Source: Scytonema hofmannii PCC 7110
GTDB taxonomy: Bacteria > Cyanobacteriota > Cyanobacteriia > Cyanobacteriales > Nostocaceae
Direction: 5' to 3'
Length of the DNA stretch: 64,000 nt
NCBI RefSeq assembly: GCF_000346485.2
Contig: NZ_KQ976354.1
Span: 1,208,982 to 1,272,981, forward strand
The notes under the pieces: generated by a model
Told to the model about the DNA's origin: nothing
Database searches by the model: none
The model's input: the letters and a program-made list of their open reading frames with translations, nothing else
Shown: positions 18,951 through 28,486 of the stretch, piece by piece
How positions within the stretch are numbered: the first letter of the stretch is position 1
Layout: each line of letters starts with the position of its first letter
Position numbers and translations under genes: made by a program

Positions 18951-19403
18951 ATGGCACTAATTCGTTACAATCCTTGGCAAGAACTAAACGACCTACAACG
19001 TCAAATGAATCGTTTGTTTGAGGAGACCAGAGTACCATCTACAGCCTTTGAAAGAGACTTTGTCAAAGTTCCTGCTGCTGAAATCACCCAAACAGATGAT
19101 GCGATTCACTTAAAATTGGAAGTTCCAGGAGTAGAAGCGAAAGATTTGGATATACAAGTCACAGAAAATACTGTTTCTATCAGTGGCGATCGCAAGTCTG
19201 AAAATAAGACTGAAGAAAAAGGTATGACTCGGACTGAATTCCACTATGGTAAGTTTCAACGCGTCATTCCTTTACCAGCTAAGATTGAAAACACTAACGT
19301 TGTGGCAGAATACAAGGATGGTATCCTGAACCTAACGCTTCCTAAGACTTTACAGGAGAAAAACAAAGTCGTCAAAGTTAATCTAGAGCAGGCTAGTACA
19401 TAA
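18951..19403 (+). CDS. Small heat-shock protein (Hsp20/alpha-crystallin)
   Basis: A 150-residue chaperone that holds unfolding proteins and often associates with membranes in cyanobacteria. It starts at MALIRYNPWQELNDLQRQMN, the common class start; an upstream ATG at 18906 adds 15 residues lacking family character. The alpha-crystallin domain runs from about residue 45 (PAAEITQTDDAIHLKLEVPG) to the end, with the conserved A-x-x-x-N-G-V/I-L motif as YKDGILNLTLPK. A strong hairpin terminator follows at 19453. Confidence 0.93.
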   Translation: MALIRYNPWQELNDLQRQMNRLFEETRVPSTAFERDFVKVPAAEITQTDDAIHLKLEVPGVEAKDLDIQVTENTVSISGDRKSENKTEEKGMTRTEFHYGKFQRVIPLPAKIENTNVVAEYKDGILNLTLPKTLQEKNKVVKVNLEQAST

Positions 19404-19452
19404 TTTAGCCCAGACCATAAACGCAATCGAGTTGTAATCACCTAACTGTTGG

Positions 19453-19486
19453 AAAGCCCAGTCTCGATCAATTGTGACTGGGCTTT
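19453..19486 (+). terminator. Hairpin terminator after the Hsp20 gene
   Basis: AAAGCCCAGTC and GACTGGGCTTT form an 11-bp perfect stem with a 12-base loop, 50 bp after the hsp20 stop codon. The downstream arm ends in TTT, consistent with a factor-independent terminator. Confidence 0.75.
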
Positions 19487-19742
19487 GCCATACAAGCGAA
19501 TGAAGGGATTCGTTAACTTAACGGTGAAAAAGATTATTAAAATTTTTGAATTTTGTCCCGAAGGCAGTAAATAACCGTGGTTATACGTAACATAGCAATC
19601 CTAAATCATTTGTAAAATTGTCTTTTCTCTCTTGTCTTGGCGCTCTTGGCGTCTTGGCAGTTGATAATTTTTACCGATTAAATAGGGCGGCTATACCCAT
19701 TTTAATTAAATTTTATCAGAATACAAATTTACACGGGCTGCT

Positions 19743-20060
19743 ATGAACAAGTTTTTGCCAATTCAATTGAGATTTAAGACCTATATCTTGTTAAGTTTAA
19801 TAACGCTAGCACTGCTACCGCTTCTTCTTGGAGTTTCTACTCAGGCAAATGCTGAATCTGTGACAGAAGAAGTTGAAGTTCTATCGATTCCACCACAAGA
19901 AGCATATTATATAGAAGATAATATGCAAGAAACTTTTAGTAGCGATAAGCCTACTCCATATCCGGAGGAAAACTTGGATGATACCAATACGCCAACATAT
20001 ACGCCCGATGATTCAGAAAATATGGATAATTCTTTTGTAAATACCGATGAATTCAATTGA
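19743..20060 (+). CDS. Small secreted acidic protein, unknown
   Basis: A 105-residue protein with a good signal peptide (YILLSLITLALLPLLLGV, cleavage near ANA-E). The mature part is about 65 residues and very acidic, rich in Glu, Asp, Pro, Thr and Asn, with no cysteine and no recognisable domain; it is probably unstructured. No close partner gene is evident. The upstream 340 bases hold the hsp20 terminator and short dispersed repeats. Coding is supported by the signal peptide and codon use only. Confidence 0.55.
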   Translation: MNKFLPIQLRFKTYILLSLITLALLPLLLGVSTQANAESVTEEVEVLSIPPQEAYYIEDNMQETFSSDKPTPYPEENLDDTNTPTYTPDDSENMDNSFVNTDEFN

Positions 20061-20128
20061 GCGAGTTTGACTGGAAAATATAACGTTGTTTTTAGCTTGG
20101 AAAGATCTCATTAGTCGCTTTTGGTTCC

Positions 20129-20315
20129 TTATTGGTCGATGTTCGTACCTGGTGAGAGGACTTCCACAATCAGTTCTGGCGCTCCTGTTAAATGTCCGGC
20201 ATCGTCAAGTAAGATAGAGAGGCGTTCCTTGCTCACCCAGACTACATCAGGAATGACATTATCTGCATCAGTAAAAATGAGTCCTGGAGTGGGTACAGCC
20301 TCGCCCAAACCCGTT
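20129..20315 (-). pseudogene. Uma2 (DUF820) family fragment
   Basis: The minus strand reads PTPGLIFTDADNVIPDVVWV and then APELIVEVLSPGTN, the core of an Uma2 nuclease-like protein. The N-terminal part is cut at the junction with the WYL fragment near 20315, and the C-terminal part is lost after PGTN. The surviving piece is about 60 codons. Confidence 0.75.
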
Positions 20316-21107
20316 GACAACTACCAGACTACGCTGACTGGACTTAACCTTGGGGAGATTCAAGCGTTGTTTTTGCCCAAGCCTGCTCACTTATTAGCCG
20401 ATTTAGGCTGGACTCAGGCGTTTGAGGCAGCCTTGCTCAAGCTTTTAGCTGCTCTACCCTCTGCCAATCGTCAGCAGGCGGAAGCAGTCAGTCAACGCAT
20501 CCATCTCGATCCAACGGGCTGGCATCGGTGGGAAGAGGAAATGTCAGCGTTTCCAATTCTTCAAACAGCAATTTGGCAGGAGCGGCAACTATACCTTAGC
20601 TATGAGCGCAGCGATGGCAAACTATTAGAGCGGTTGGTCAATCCGTTGGGGTTAGTTGCTAAGGGCAGTGTCTGGTATTTAGTAGCTGCTGTGGAAGAGG
20701 ACGTGCGTCAATATCGAATCTCACGGGTGCGCCATGCTGCGATCGCGTCTCACCCTTGTATTCGTCCGGCTAAGTTCAATTTAGCCGAGTATTGGCAACA
20801 CTCGATGGCTGAGTTCCAAGCTAATCTACCCCAATATAAAGTTAAGGTACGTGTTGACCCAGAAGTCATGCCTCGATTGCGGTATGCTGGGTACTTTGCA
20901 CGCATAGAGCAGATCGAGCCACTCGATGCTGATGGCTGGATTCCCGTCTCGATTCGCTTTGACTTGGAAGCAGAGGCTTGCGCCTATGTGTTGGGGTTTG
21001 GCACGCAAATGGAAGTGATTGAACCACCCCAATTGCGCGTTCGGATCTTGGAACTTGCATATGCTGCGATCGCCTTCCACACTGAATGCTTAGAAAAAAT
21101 TAAGTAA
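20316..21107 (+). pseudogene. WYL-domain regulator, 5'-truncated
   Basis: From about DNYQTTLTGLNLGEIQALFL onward the plus strand matches a WYL-type transcriptional regulator. The WYL core is QLYLSYERSDGKLLERLVNP and LVAKGSVWYLVA, followed by YRISRVRH and the C-terminal extension. The N-terminal winged-helix DNA-binding domain is missing, replaced by antisense Uma2 sequence. The open frame that starts at 20121 is therefore a fusion artefact. The WYL part has no stop, so the truncation may be recent. Confidence 0.75.
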
Positions 21108-21140
21108 CATAGGAATATAATGTACACAGGAAATAAGAAT

Positions 21141-21410
21141 ATGCAAATTACAATCGAACTCCCCGACGAACTTGCCAATCAGCTCGAAGCCAGCCTCGGC
21201 GATCTGAATCGCCGTGCGCTAGAATCGTTCATTGTCGAAGCATATCGTCTCAAAATTCTTAGTGCTGCTGAAGTTCAACGTATTCTAAAGCTCCCCTCCC
21301 ACCTAGCTACCGATGCTTTTCTCAAACAACATGGCGCATATCTTCACTATACTGAAGCTGACTTAGTACAAGACTTAGACAACCTCGAACGTGTGCTTAG
21401 CGAACGATGA
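21141..21410 (+). CDS. UPF0175 family antitoxin
   Basis: About 89 residues starting MQITIELPDELANQLEASLG. The ATG at 21141 has AGGAAA at a good distance; an ATG at 21120 is less likely. UPF0175 proteins are helix-turn-helix antitoxins (RILKLPSHLATDAFLKQHG) that pair with DUF3368 toxins. The stop overlaps the next start as ATGA, so the two are translationally coupled. Only the last 16-17 codons of this gene recur in the duplicated copy at 31193. Confidence 0.85.
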   Translation: MQITIELPDELANQLEASLGDLNRRALESFIVEAYRLKILSAAEVQRILKLPSHLATDAFLKQHGAYLHYTEADLVQDLDNLERVLSER

Positions 21411-21892
21411 TTGTCATTTGCGACACCTCTCCTCTGTGCTACTTGTTATTAATTGGACAAGTTGGTATCTTACCGCAACTTTTTGGACGCATCATCATCC
21501 CTAATGCTGTTCGGGAAGAACTTTTAAATGAAAATGCTGATGCGATCGTCCAAAACTGGATTGCTCAACCTCCGAATTGGTTGGAAATTCACAAAGTTGA
21601 ACATTTACTCTCAGATTTACCAAGCAAACTTGGTTCTGGCGAGTGCGAAGCCATTTCGTTAGCAGTCGCGTTAAAAGCAAATCTTCTCATCATGGATGAT
21701 TGGGAAGCACGACAAGCAGCGAGTAATCGTGGATTCACAGTCACTGGACTGTTAGGTATCCTCTATCGTGCGGGAATGAGCGATCTACTTGATTTTCCCA
21801 ATGCCATCTTTCAACTTCAATCTACAACTTTTCGAGCTTCGCCTTCTTTAATTGAGAGTTTCTTGAGCCGCTACAGACAGGAAAAACGTTAG
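21407..21892 (+). CDS. DUF3368 PIN-like toxin, copy 1
   Basis: A 161-residue protein of the DUF3368 family, a PIN-fold nuclease group. Acidic positions expected for the fold are seen: Asp in VICDTSPLCYL, Glu in SGECEAISLA and Asp in LLIMDDWEARQ. It is the toxin partner of the UPF0175 protein immediately upstream (ATGA overlap). The protein is identical to that encoded at 31242-31727. Confidence 0.88.
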   Translation: MIVICDTSPLCYLLLIGQVGILPQLFGRIIIPNAVREELLNENADAIVQNWIAQPPNWLEIHKVEHLLSDLPSKLGSGECEAISLAVALKANLLIMDDWEARQAASNRGFTVTGLLGILYRAGMSDLLDFPNAIFQLQSTTFRASPSLIESFLSRYRQEKR

Positions 21893-21920
21893 TAGAAATT
21901 TTAGTGGAATATAAGCTTAT

Positions 21921-22583
21921 ATGAAAACTAACAATTTCCCGCATATGTTACCTAGACTTTCTGATCCCTGGCAGATAAGTAGTTATACACAGCGTCGCCA
22001 TAAAATTCAAACACTAAATTACGGTTACAATGAGATTCAAGAAGCTCTCAATGCTTTAGAGCAATGCTTAGAAACTATTTCACTACTTACGCTTCCCCCT
22101 ATAGAATCTATTCCAGAATCTATAAGGGAGTCTTGGGATTTTTCAACTGAAGAATTAGCAGAAAGGATGCCAACATTAGATGACTTCAAATTTAATCAAG
22201 TCACAGAATTTTTAAAAGAAGAAGCAGCTGAATCTATTTCTAGACAAATGATTGAGGATGTCGCATCATGGTGGATTTGGTCAGTAATACAAGATATTAT
22301 TCAAGTAATTTTAAGATGGCTAGAAGACTCTTTGAGGAAGATAAATAATGATGTTTTAGTTTCACGTTTTATTAAGATTGCTCAACATTATTGGCTGCGT
22401 ATTGAACCACGTTTAGCAGAATCTCTCTTAAGCCGTAGTGCTATCATAGGTGGGGAAAAAGCTTTACCTCTTCTTGAATCTGTAGAAACTAACACGCAAG
22501 CTTTGTCAAAAGTAAAAGCTACAGCACAAGATTATAAAGAATTGATATTAGGAGTTGGTCATAAAAATTCAAGTTGTGGTTAG
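21921..22583 (+). CDS. Unknown protein, intact copy
   Basis: A 220-residue protein I do not recognise. It has no signal peptide. It is mainly helical, with an amphipathic or weakly hydrophobic stretch around residues 115-135 (VASWWIWSVIQDIIQVILRW). It starts 28 bp after the DUF3368 toxin and is duplicated along with it. The second copy carries a nonsense mutation at Trp118, so this is the only complete version here. A role linked to the toxin pair is possible only by position. Confidence 0.6.
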   Translation: MKTNNFPHMLPRLSDPWQISSYTQRRHKIQTLNYGYNEIQEALNALEQCLETISLLTLPPIESIPESIRESWDFSTEELAERMPTLDDFKFNQVTEFLKEEAAESISRQMIEDVASWWIWSVIQDIIQVILRWLEDSLRKINNDVLVSRFIKIAQHYWLRIEPRLAESLLSRSAIIGGEKALPLLESVETNTQALSKVKATAQDYKELILGVGHKNSSCG

Positions 22584-22756
22584 GTAGGAACAGACCTACT
22601 TATCCGCGTAACAGATTGTAATCGGGAAGGTCAATTGTCAATGCAACAATGATACTATCTTTGTCCAAGAGTAGTTTGAACAGAGTGATCTATTTAAACA
22701 CAATCGGCTGTAAGAGGTTAGCAATCAACTGCCGATCTGATTTTGAGGAGACTTTT

Positions 22757-25700
22757 ATGGCTCAGTGTTGGCAGCGACAGAACTGGAAATTATTACTAGC
22801 AAGTACTCTTGTGCTTTTTGGAGTCAGTCCCAACTCTAGAAATTGTGTTCTAGCCCAGCTGACTCCAGATACCACTCTGGGTGCTGAAAGGTCTGTTGTT
22901 ACTTCCAATGTTCCAATCGACAATCGGTTCATTGACCGGATTGACAGTGGAGCGATTCGAGGCATAAACTTATTCCATAGTTTTGATGAATTTAATGTTG
23001 GGAACCAACAAGGTGTATATTTTACCAATCCTGTTGGAATTCAAAACATTTTGAGTCGTGTGACGGGGAACAATCCCTCCAATATTCAAGGGACGCTCGG
23101 TGTATTGGGTAATGCCAATCTATTTTTAATAAACCCGAATGGAATTATCTTTGGGCAAAATGCCAGTCTGAATGTAAATGGTTCGTTTGTGGCGACAACA
23201 GCAAATGGGATTCAGTTTGGCAATTTAGGGATTTTTAGTGCTACAAATCCAGAAGTACCTTCATCGTTGCTGAGTGTTAATCCTTCAGCGTTGTTTTTTA
23301 ATCAGATTAATCAAACAGCATCTATTCAAAATAATTCAATTGCAGATGCAGGAAAAGACCCTGCAGGTTTTGATGTATTTGGTTTGCGTGTTCCAGATGG
23401 CAAGAGTTTACTGCTTGTTGGTAGTAATATCAGCATGGATGGAGGAGAATTGAATGCTTATGGTGGGCGAATCGAGTTAGGAGGATTAGCAGCCCCTGGT
23501 AACGTAGCACTCTTGCTAGATGGTAATAATTTCAGGTTAAGCTTTCCTGAAAATGTTCCGCGAACGGATATATCCCTGACTAATGGAGTTGGGGTATATG
23601 TAGAAGCTGCTGGTGGTGGGAGTATTGCGGTTAATACCCGAAATTTAGAGATTTTGGAAGGGAGTCAAATTGTTGGAGGTATTGGACGAGGTTTAGGGAC
23701 AACAGGAACTCAAGCAGGAAACATCACTGTCAATACCACAGGGCAAATAAAACTTGCAGGGACAAATAGTTTAATTTTCAACTCAGTTCAAGCAGAAGCA
23801 GTAGGTAATGCTGGAAATATAGACATCACGACAGGTTCACTATCAGTAAAAAATGGCGCTCAAATAAATAGCTTTACTCGCGGACGCGGGAATGCAGGAA
23901 ATATCACGATTCATGCCAAGGATATAGTTACTTTTGATGGGAAAGATAGTAATGGAAATTCCAGTGCTTCATCAAGTAATGTTCTATCTGGTGGAGTGGG
24001 TAATGGTGGTAGTATAAATATTGCTGCAGGATCGCTGTCTCTGCTGAATGGTGGGGGATTACAGGTTGTTGTTAACGGAGCCTCTAATACGCGCCCAGGT
24101 GGGCAAGGTATTGGTGGGACTGTAAATATTAATGTTCGCGATGCATTTACAATTGGGAAAGACAGTGGTGTATTTGCCAATCTTGGCGGTGGTGCAATTG
24201 GACGCGGTGGGGATGTCAACATTCAAGCTGGAAACCTGTTTATTAGAGATGGTGGGCAAATAAGCTCCAGCACTTTTGGCAGAGGAGACTCGGGGAAAGT
24301 TTCTATTACGGCTGGTGACAAAATTTCTCTAGACAACGGAAGTATTTATAGTAACGTAGCGCAAAGTAGTGCTGTTGGTGACAGTGGTGGCATAAACATG
24401 ACTACAGGTTCGCTTTCTGTCATCAATGGCGCTCAAATAAGTAGCTTTACTCGTGGACGAGGAAATGCCGGAAATATAACGATTCAAGCCAGAGATGCAG
24501 TTACTTTTGATGGGGTTAATAGCAATAGGAATTATAGCGGTGTATATAGCAATGCACAACCTGGGGCTATAGGAAATGGTGGCAGCATAGATATTACTGC
24601 GGGATCATTATCTCTAACGAACGGTGGGCGAATGCAGGTTGGTGTAAACGGAGCTTCTAACACACGTCCAGGTGAGCAAGGTATTGGGGGTACCGTAAAT
24701 ATTAACGTTCGCGATGCATTGACTATTGGGAAAGACAGTGGTGTCTTTGCTACTCTTGGCGCTGGTGCAATTAGACGTAGTGGGGATATCAAAGTTCAAG
24801 CTGGAAATATTTTTGTAAAAGATGGTGGGGATATAAGTTCTAGCACTTCTGGTAAAGGTGACTCAGGTAATATTTCCGTCACAGCTCGTGATGCCATTTT
24901 TCTAGATGCTGCATCATCATATATTTCCAATAATGTTCAGAGCAGCGCGGTAGGAAATGCTGGAAATATAGACATCACGACAGGTTCACTTTCGGTAAAA
25001 AATGGCGCTCAAATAAATAGCTTTACTCGCGGACAAGGAAATGCGGGAAATATCACGATTCAAGCTAGGGATGCAGTCACTTTTGATGGGAAAGATAGTA
25101 ACGGAAATTCCAGTGCTTCATTGAGTAATGTTTTAGCTGGTGGAGTGGGTAATGGTGGCAGTATAAATATTACTGCGGGATCGCTGTCTTTGATGAATAG
25201 TGGGCGATTACAGGTTGGTGTGAACGGAGCCTCTAACACAAGTCCAGGTGGGCAAGGGAATGGCGGTACTCTAAATGTCAACGTGCGTGATGCGTTTACT
25301 ATTTCAGGAACAGGTAGTGGTATAAGCAGTAGTGTCGTCGCTAATCTTGGCGCTGGTGCAATTGGACGCGGTGGGAATATTAACATTTCTACTGGTATAT
25401 TAAGGATTACGGGTAGAGCAGGAATTTTTACCAGCACTTCTGGACAAGGAAATGGAGGAAATATTACAGTTGAAGCTAAAGATTTAGTAGAAATATTGAG
25501 TGATGGTAATTTAGAGTCTGACGTTGGACAAAACGCTAGAGGTAATTCTGGAAATATCACTATCAAAACAGGAAGGTTAATTGTTAGAGACTCACAAATT
25601 GGATCTGGTGTATTTGGTGAGGGAAATGCAGGTGATTTTAAAATCATTGCTACTGACTCTGTAGAATTAGCCGGACAACTCCGTAAACGTGAAGGTGATA

Positions 25701-27004
25701 CTAGTAATACGGGTTCAGTTGGTTATCCTGGTGGTTTATTCGCTCAAATAGATTTACTTGGTAAAGGGAGAGGCGGTAACTTAACTGTCGAAACTAGGCG
25801 CTTGAGTGTGAGTGATGGGAGCAAGATTCAAGCAGCAACCTTTGGTGATGGTGATGCTGGTAATGTTTATATTCGTGCTGATAAAATAGATTTATTTGAA
25901 ACAGAGAAACCTAACTTTTACAATACAGGTATCTTTGCAGGTGTTCAAACGGATGGAAGAGTCGAAGCAGGTATTATAGACCCTCGAAACGGCAAACCAC
26001 CTGTAGGAAAAGGTGGGAATTTGACGATTGAAACTAGAACATTAAATGTAAGAGATGGTGCAGAAGTTTTTGTTCAAACCACAGGAGAAGGTGACGCAGG
26101 AAAAATCTTCATCCGCGCTAGTGAATCTGTAAATGTCACAGGTGTATCCACAGGTACATTGGAAAAACAAAGAACTAGCAAAATCACTGCTGCTGTGTCA
26201 GAAAGAAGTACAGGTAATGGTGGAAGTTTGACAATTGAAACTCCATTGTTGAACGTCGCCAATGGCGGATTTATCAGCAGTAGCAGCCAGGGAAAAGGTA
26301 CAGCAGGCGATATTAATATTACTGCTAACGTTATCCGCCTTAGTAACGGTAAAGTTATTGCCCAAACAGCTTCTACTGATGGAGGGAATATCAATTTAAA
26401 CCTTGAACAATACTTATTTCTACGCAATGGCAGCCAAATTTCCACTACCGCAGGAACAGCCCAAGCAGGTGGCAATGGTGGCAACATCACAATTAATACA
26501 CCCTTCCTCATTGCAGTTCCCAATGAAAACAGCGACATCACAGCCAATGCCTTCAAAGGTACAGGTGGTAATGTTAACATCAATGCTCGGGGAATTTTTG
26601 GTATTGAAGCTCGTCCCCAACCATCAAACCAAACAAATGATATGACTGCAAGTTCAAACCTTGGCTTACCGGGAACTATTAATGTTAATTCTCCTGATAA
26701 CAGTTCCATTCAAAACAGCCTCACCGAACTCCCTACAAACGCGATCGATACCAACACACTTATCGCCAATAGTTGCATAGTCCGTAGTCAGAAAAAACAG
26801 GGCAGTTTCACCATCACGGGTACAGGTGGTTTACCCCATCGTCCCGGTGAAGCGTCGATGTCAAATTATTCTACCGGTGATGTACGTGATGTCATAAATG
26901 AAAATACATCTCGTCTTTGGAAAAAAGGCGACCCTATTATCGAACCGCTTGGGGTTTATCGACTCTCAAATGGTCAATTGGTGATGAGTCGAGAGTGTAG
27001 GTAA
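22757..27004 (+). CDS. TpsA-type filamentous haemagglutinin-like exoprotein
   Basis: About 1415 residues from MAQCWQRQNWKLLLASTLVL; GAGGAG lies 7 bp upstream of this ATG, so the longer frame from 22649 is rejected. The signal peptide ends near CVLAQ. The TPS domain is typical (GINLFHSFDEFNVGNQQG, NLFLINPNGIIFGQNASLNV). About three long beta-helix units share GNAGNITIQARDAVTFDG and GNGGSIDITAGSLSL. The C-terminal 100 residues carry the conserved domain (NTLIANSCIVRS, GTGGLPHRPGE, KGDPIIEPLGVYRLSNGQL, SRECR). It is a close paralogue of 33125-36718. No TpsB lies adjacent. Confidence 0.92.
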   Translation: MAQCWQRQNWKLLLASTLVLFGVSPNSRNCVLAQLTPDTTLGAERSVVTSNVPIDNRFIDRIDSGAIRGINLFHSFDEFNVGNQQGVYFTNPVGIQNILSRVTGNNPSNIQGTLGVLGNANLFLINPNGIIFGQNASLNVNGSFVATTANGIQFGNLGIFSATNPEVPSSLLSVNPSALFFNQINQTASIQNNSIADAGKDPAGFDVFGLRVPDGKSLLLVGSNISMDGGELNAYGGRIELGGLAAPGNVALLLDGNNFRLSFPENVPRTDISLTNGVGVYVEAAGGGSIAVNTRNLEILEGSQIVGGIGRGLGTTGTQAGNITVNTTGQIKLAGTNSLIFNSVQAEAVGNAGNIDITTGSLSVKNGAQINSFTRGRGNAGNITIHAKDIVTFDGKDSNGNSSASSSNVLSGGVGNGGSINIAAGSLSLLNGGGLQVVVNGASNTRPGGQGIGGTVNINVRDAFTIGKDSGVFANLGGGAIGRGGDVNIQAGNLFIRDGGQISSSTFGRGDSGKVSITAGDKISLDNGSIYSNVAQSSAVGDSGGINMTTGSLSVINGAQISSFTRGRGNAGNITIQARDAVTFDGVNSNRNYSGVYSNAQPGAIGNGGSIDITAGSLSLTNGGRMQVGVNGASNTRPGEQGIGGTVNINVRDALTIGKDSGVFATLGAGAIRRSGDIKVQAGNIFVKDGGDISSSTSGKGDSGNISVTARDAIFLDAASSYISNNVQSSAVGNAGNIDITTGSLSVKNGAQINSFTRGQGNAGNITIQARDAVTFDGKDSNGNSSASLSNVLAGGVGNGGSINITAGSLSLMNSGRLQVGVNGASNTSPGGQGNGGTLNVNVRDAFTISGTGSGISSSVVANLGAGAIGRGGNINISTGILRITGRAGIFTSTSGQGNGGNITVEAKDLVEILSDGNLESDVGQNARGNSGNITIKTGRLIVRDSQIGSGVFGEGNAGDFKIIATDSVELAGQLRKREGDTSNTGSVGYPGGLFAQIDLLGKGRGGNLTVETRRLSVSDGSKIQAATFGDGDAGNVYIRADKIDLFETEKPNFYNTGIFAGVQTDGRVEAGIIDPRNGKPPVGKGGNLTIETRTLNVRDGAEVFVQTTGEGDAGKIFIRASESVNVTGVSTGTLEKQRTSKITAAVSERSTGNGGSLTIETPLLNVANGGFISSSSQGKGTAGDINITANVIRLSNGKVIAQTASTDGGNINLNLEQYLFLRNGSQISTTAGTAQAGGNGGNITINTPFLIAVPNENSDITANAFKGTGGNVNINARGIFGIEARPQPSNQTNDMTASSNLGLPGTINVNSPDNSSIQNSLTELPTNAIDTNTLIANSCIVRSQKKQGSFTITGTGGLPHRPGEASMSNYSTGDVRDVINENTSRLWKKGDPIIEPLGVYRLSNGQLVMSRECR

Positions 27005-27108
27005 TCACAGGGAATAATCATAGCGATACCTTTCCTGCGGAACGCTCGCGAACGGTGAGCTTCGCTAACGCACATAGCTAATAAACGTATTGTAAGTGAA
27101 TAAAGCGG

Positions 27109-27906
27109 TTAGATTTCATCTGGATTGATGCCCAATTGACGCAAGCGTTCTGCTAATTGTTCTACTCTTCTTTTTGCTTCAGTTGCTTCTTGTTGAGCTT
27201 GTTGTGTTTCTTGTTTTGCAGCAATTGCTTCTTCGGAGGGTACAGGTATCAATTCACCTATCTGAGTGAACCATCGTAACCATAATCGGGGAATCCCGCG
27301 AAAAGACCCCTGCCATAATCCCAAACTTAAACCTATTTCTGGCATCAGCAAGCGTCCATCCGTCAAATTCATGGATTGATACTCACCATCTACCAACTGA
27401 AATCCTTGAAGTTCATTCGTGTATCGACTAAAAATCACATAGTAAGGAACTTGCAAAATCCGCTCGTACACGTACCACTTGCTAGGAGGTTTATCGGGTT
27501 CACTTTGGGTTTCTCCCAAATCTTCGTCTTCTGTACCGGGAGATAATAACTCAACGACAACAATCGGATTAACTTTTTCTTGCCAAGTCACGTAACTTAA
27601 ACGTAAGTCTTGTCCTTGATATAACCTTGGGACGCCCACGACACCAAACCAATCGGGACGTTTATACCATTGAGTATGCTGCACATCATAGTAGAGATTC
27701 AGGTCTGCCGCACTATAAACCAGTTCTGAACTCCAATCAGGTGGCACAAAAGTTAACAGTAGTAGCAATGGCTGGAAGAAGTGAAATTCGTCTGGCAAAC
27801 CGGAGTCCTCTGGATTGTCACTTGGTAAATCATACATTGTCGGCAGCGTTTCCTCTGTAGGAACTGGCGGTTGAGATTGAGGAATAAAGCGAGTTGGAGA
27901 TGTCAT
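27109..27906 (-). CDS. Uma2 family (DUF820) protein with C-terminal coiled coil
   Basis: A 265-residue protein. The Uma2 core (restriction-endonuclease-like fold) is visible in DLNLYYDVQHTQWYKRPDWF, VNPIVVVELLSPGTEDEDLG and ILQVPYYVIFSRYTNEL. Its Asp and Glu residues match the PD-(D/E)xK-type pattern. The family is expanded in cyanobacteria and its function is unsettled. Residues about 228-260 form a short Gln/Ala-rich coiled coil (KQETQQAQQEATEAKRRV). Two closer paralogues lie at 54551 and 55724. The upstream 110 bp are also similar to the region upstream of 56566, so gene and promoter duplicated together. Confidence 0.85.
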   Translation of the reverse strand: MTSPTRFIPQSQPPVPTEETLPTMYDLPSDNPEDSGLPDEFHFFQPLLLLLTFVPPDWSSELVYSAADLNLYYDVQHTQWYKRPDWFGVVGVPRLYQGQDLRLSYVTWQEKVNPIVVVELLSPGTEDEDLGETQSEPDKPPSKWYVYERILQVPYYVIFSRYTNELQGFQLVDGEYQSMNLTDGRLLMPEIGLSLGLWQGSFRGIPRLWLRWFTQIGELIPVPSEEAIAAKQETQQAQQEATEAKRRVEQLAERLRQLGINPDEI

Positions 27907-28108
27907 AATGTGATGAGAGCGCTAGTAATGAAGAAAATCTGACAAGATGCTACTCGCGATACAGAGCAGATAACTTCATTATGACTAATGACTTGCCTAA
28001 CGACACTGGTCTCTCAAAAGCTACTGCTCTGGAAGGAATTGATGACACCCTGCGGTTCCACGCACCTTTCTGCCAAAATAAAACAGCAATTGATACCAGA
28101 CCACGAAC

Positions 28109-28486
28109 ATGACTTCAACATCAAACGGACAATCGGCGATCGTTCGTACAGAGCGTGGGTTGACGATCGCAGGCACAAGGGTAACCCTGTATGATTTGAT
28201 GGACTATATCCATGCTGGCTATCCACATTCGTTGATCCGCAATAAATTCCATATTACTGACGAACAATTTAGTAATGCCATGTCATACATAAAGTCAAAT
28301 TATGCTGAAGTAGAGGCAGAGTATCAGATTGTTCTACAACAGGCAGAAGAAATTCGGCAGTATTGGGAAGAGCGCAATCGCGAACGAATTGCCCAAATTG
28401 CCAACATACCACCGAAACCAGATCAGGAGGCAGCTTGGGCAAAACTTCAGGCACGAAAAGTCAAACGTGCTGAGTCAGATTTATGA
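28109..28486 (+). CDS. DUF433 family antitoxin
   Basis: A 125-residue protein. The N-terminal DUF433 domain reads VRTERGLTIAGTRVTLYDLM and DYIHAGYPHSLIRNKFHITD, a helix-turn-helix-like module found upstream of DUF5615 PIN-like toxins. The C-terminal half is a charged helix (YWEERNRERIAQIANI). It overlaps the downstream toxin gene by 4 bp (ATGA). Confidence 0.85.
   Translation: MTSTSNGQSAIVRTERGLTIAGTRVTLYDLMDYIHAGYPHSLIRNKFHITDEQFSNAMSYIKSNYAEVEAEYQIVLQQAEEIRQYWEERNRERIAQIANIPPKPDQEAAWAKLQARKVKRAESDL

Larger units (their letters stand above)
21358..22591. repeat. Segmental duplication, copy 1 (partner 31193-32425)
   Basis: Starting at CTGACTTAGTACAAGACTTA, about 1.23 kb carrying the antitoxin 3' end, the DUF3368 toxin and the 220-residue gene recur at an offset of 9835 bp. 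I could find only about three base differences. After TTAGGTAGGAACA the copies diverge: copy 1 lacks about 180 bp present in copy 2, then both resume at AACAGATTGTAATCGGGAAG and lead into a TpsA paralogue. Confidence 0.9.

Noticed and set aside
27988..28194. 68-codon plus-strand frame before the DUF433 gene
   Set aside because: It overlaps the DUF433 gene in another frame and lies in the region duplicated upstream of Uma2 genes, so it is more likely promoter sequence.
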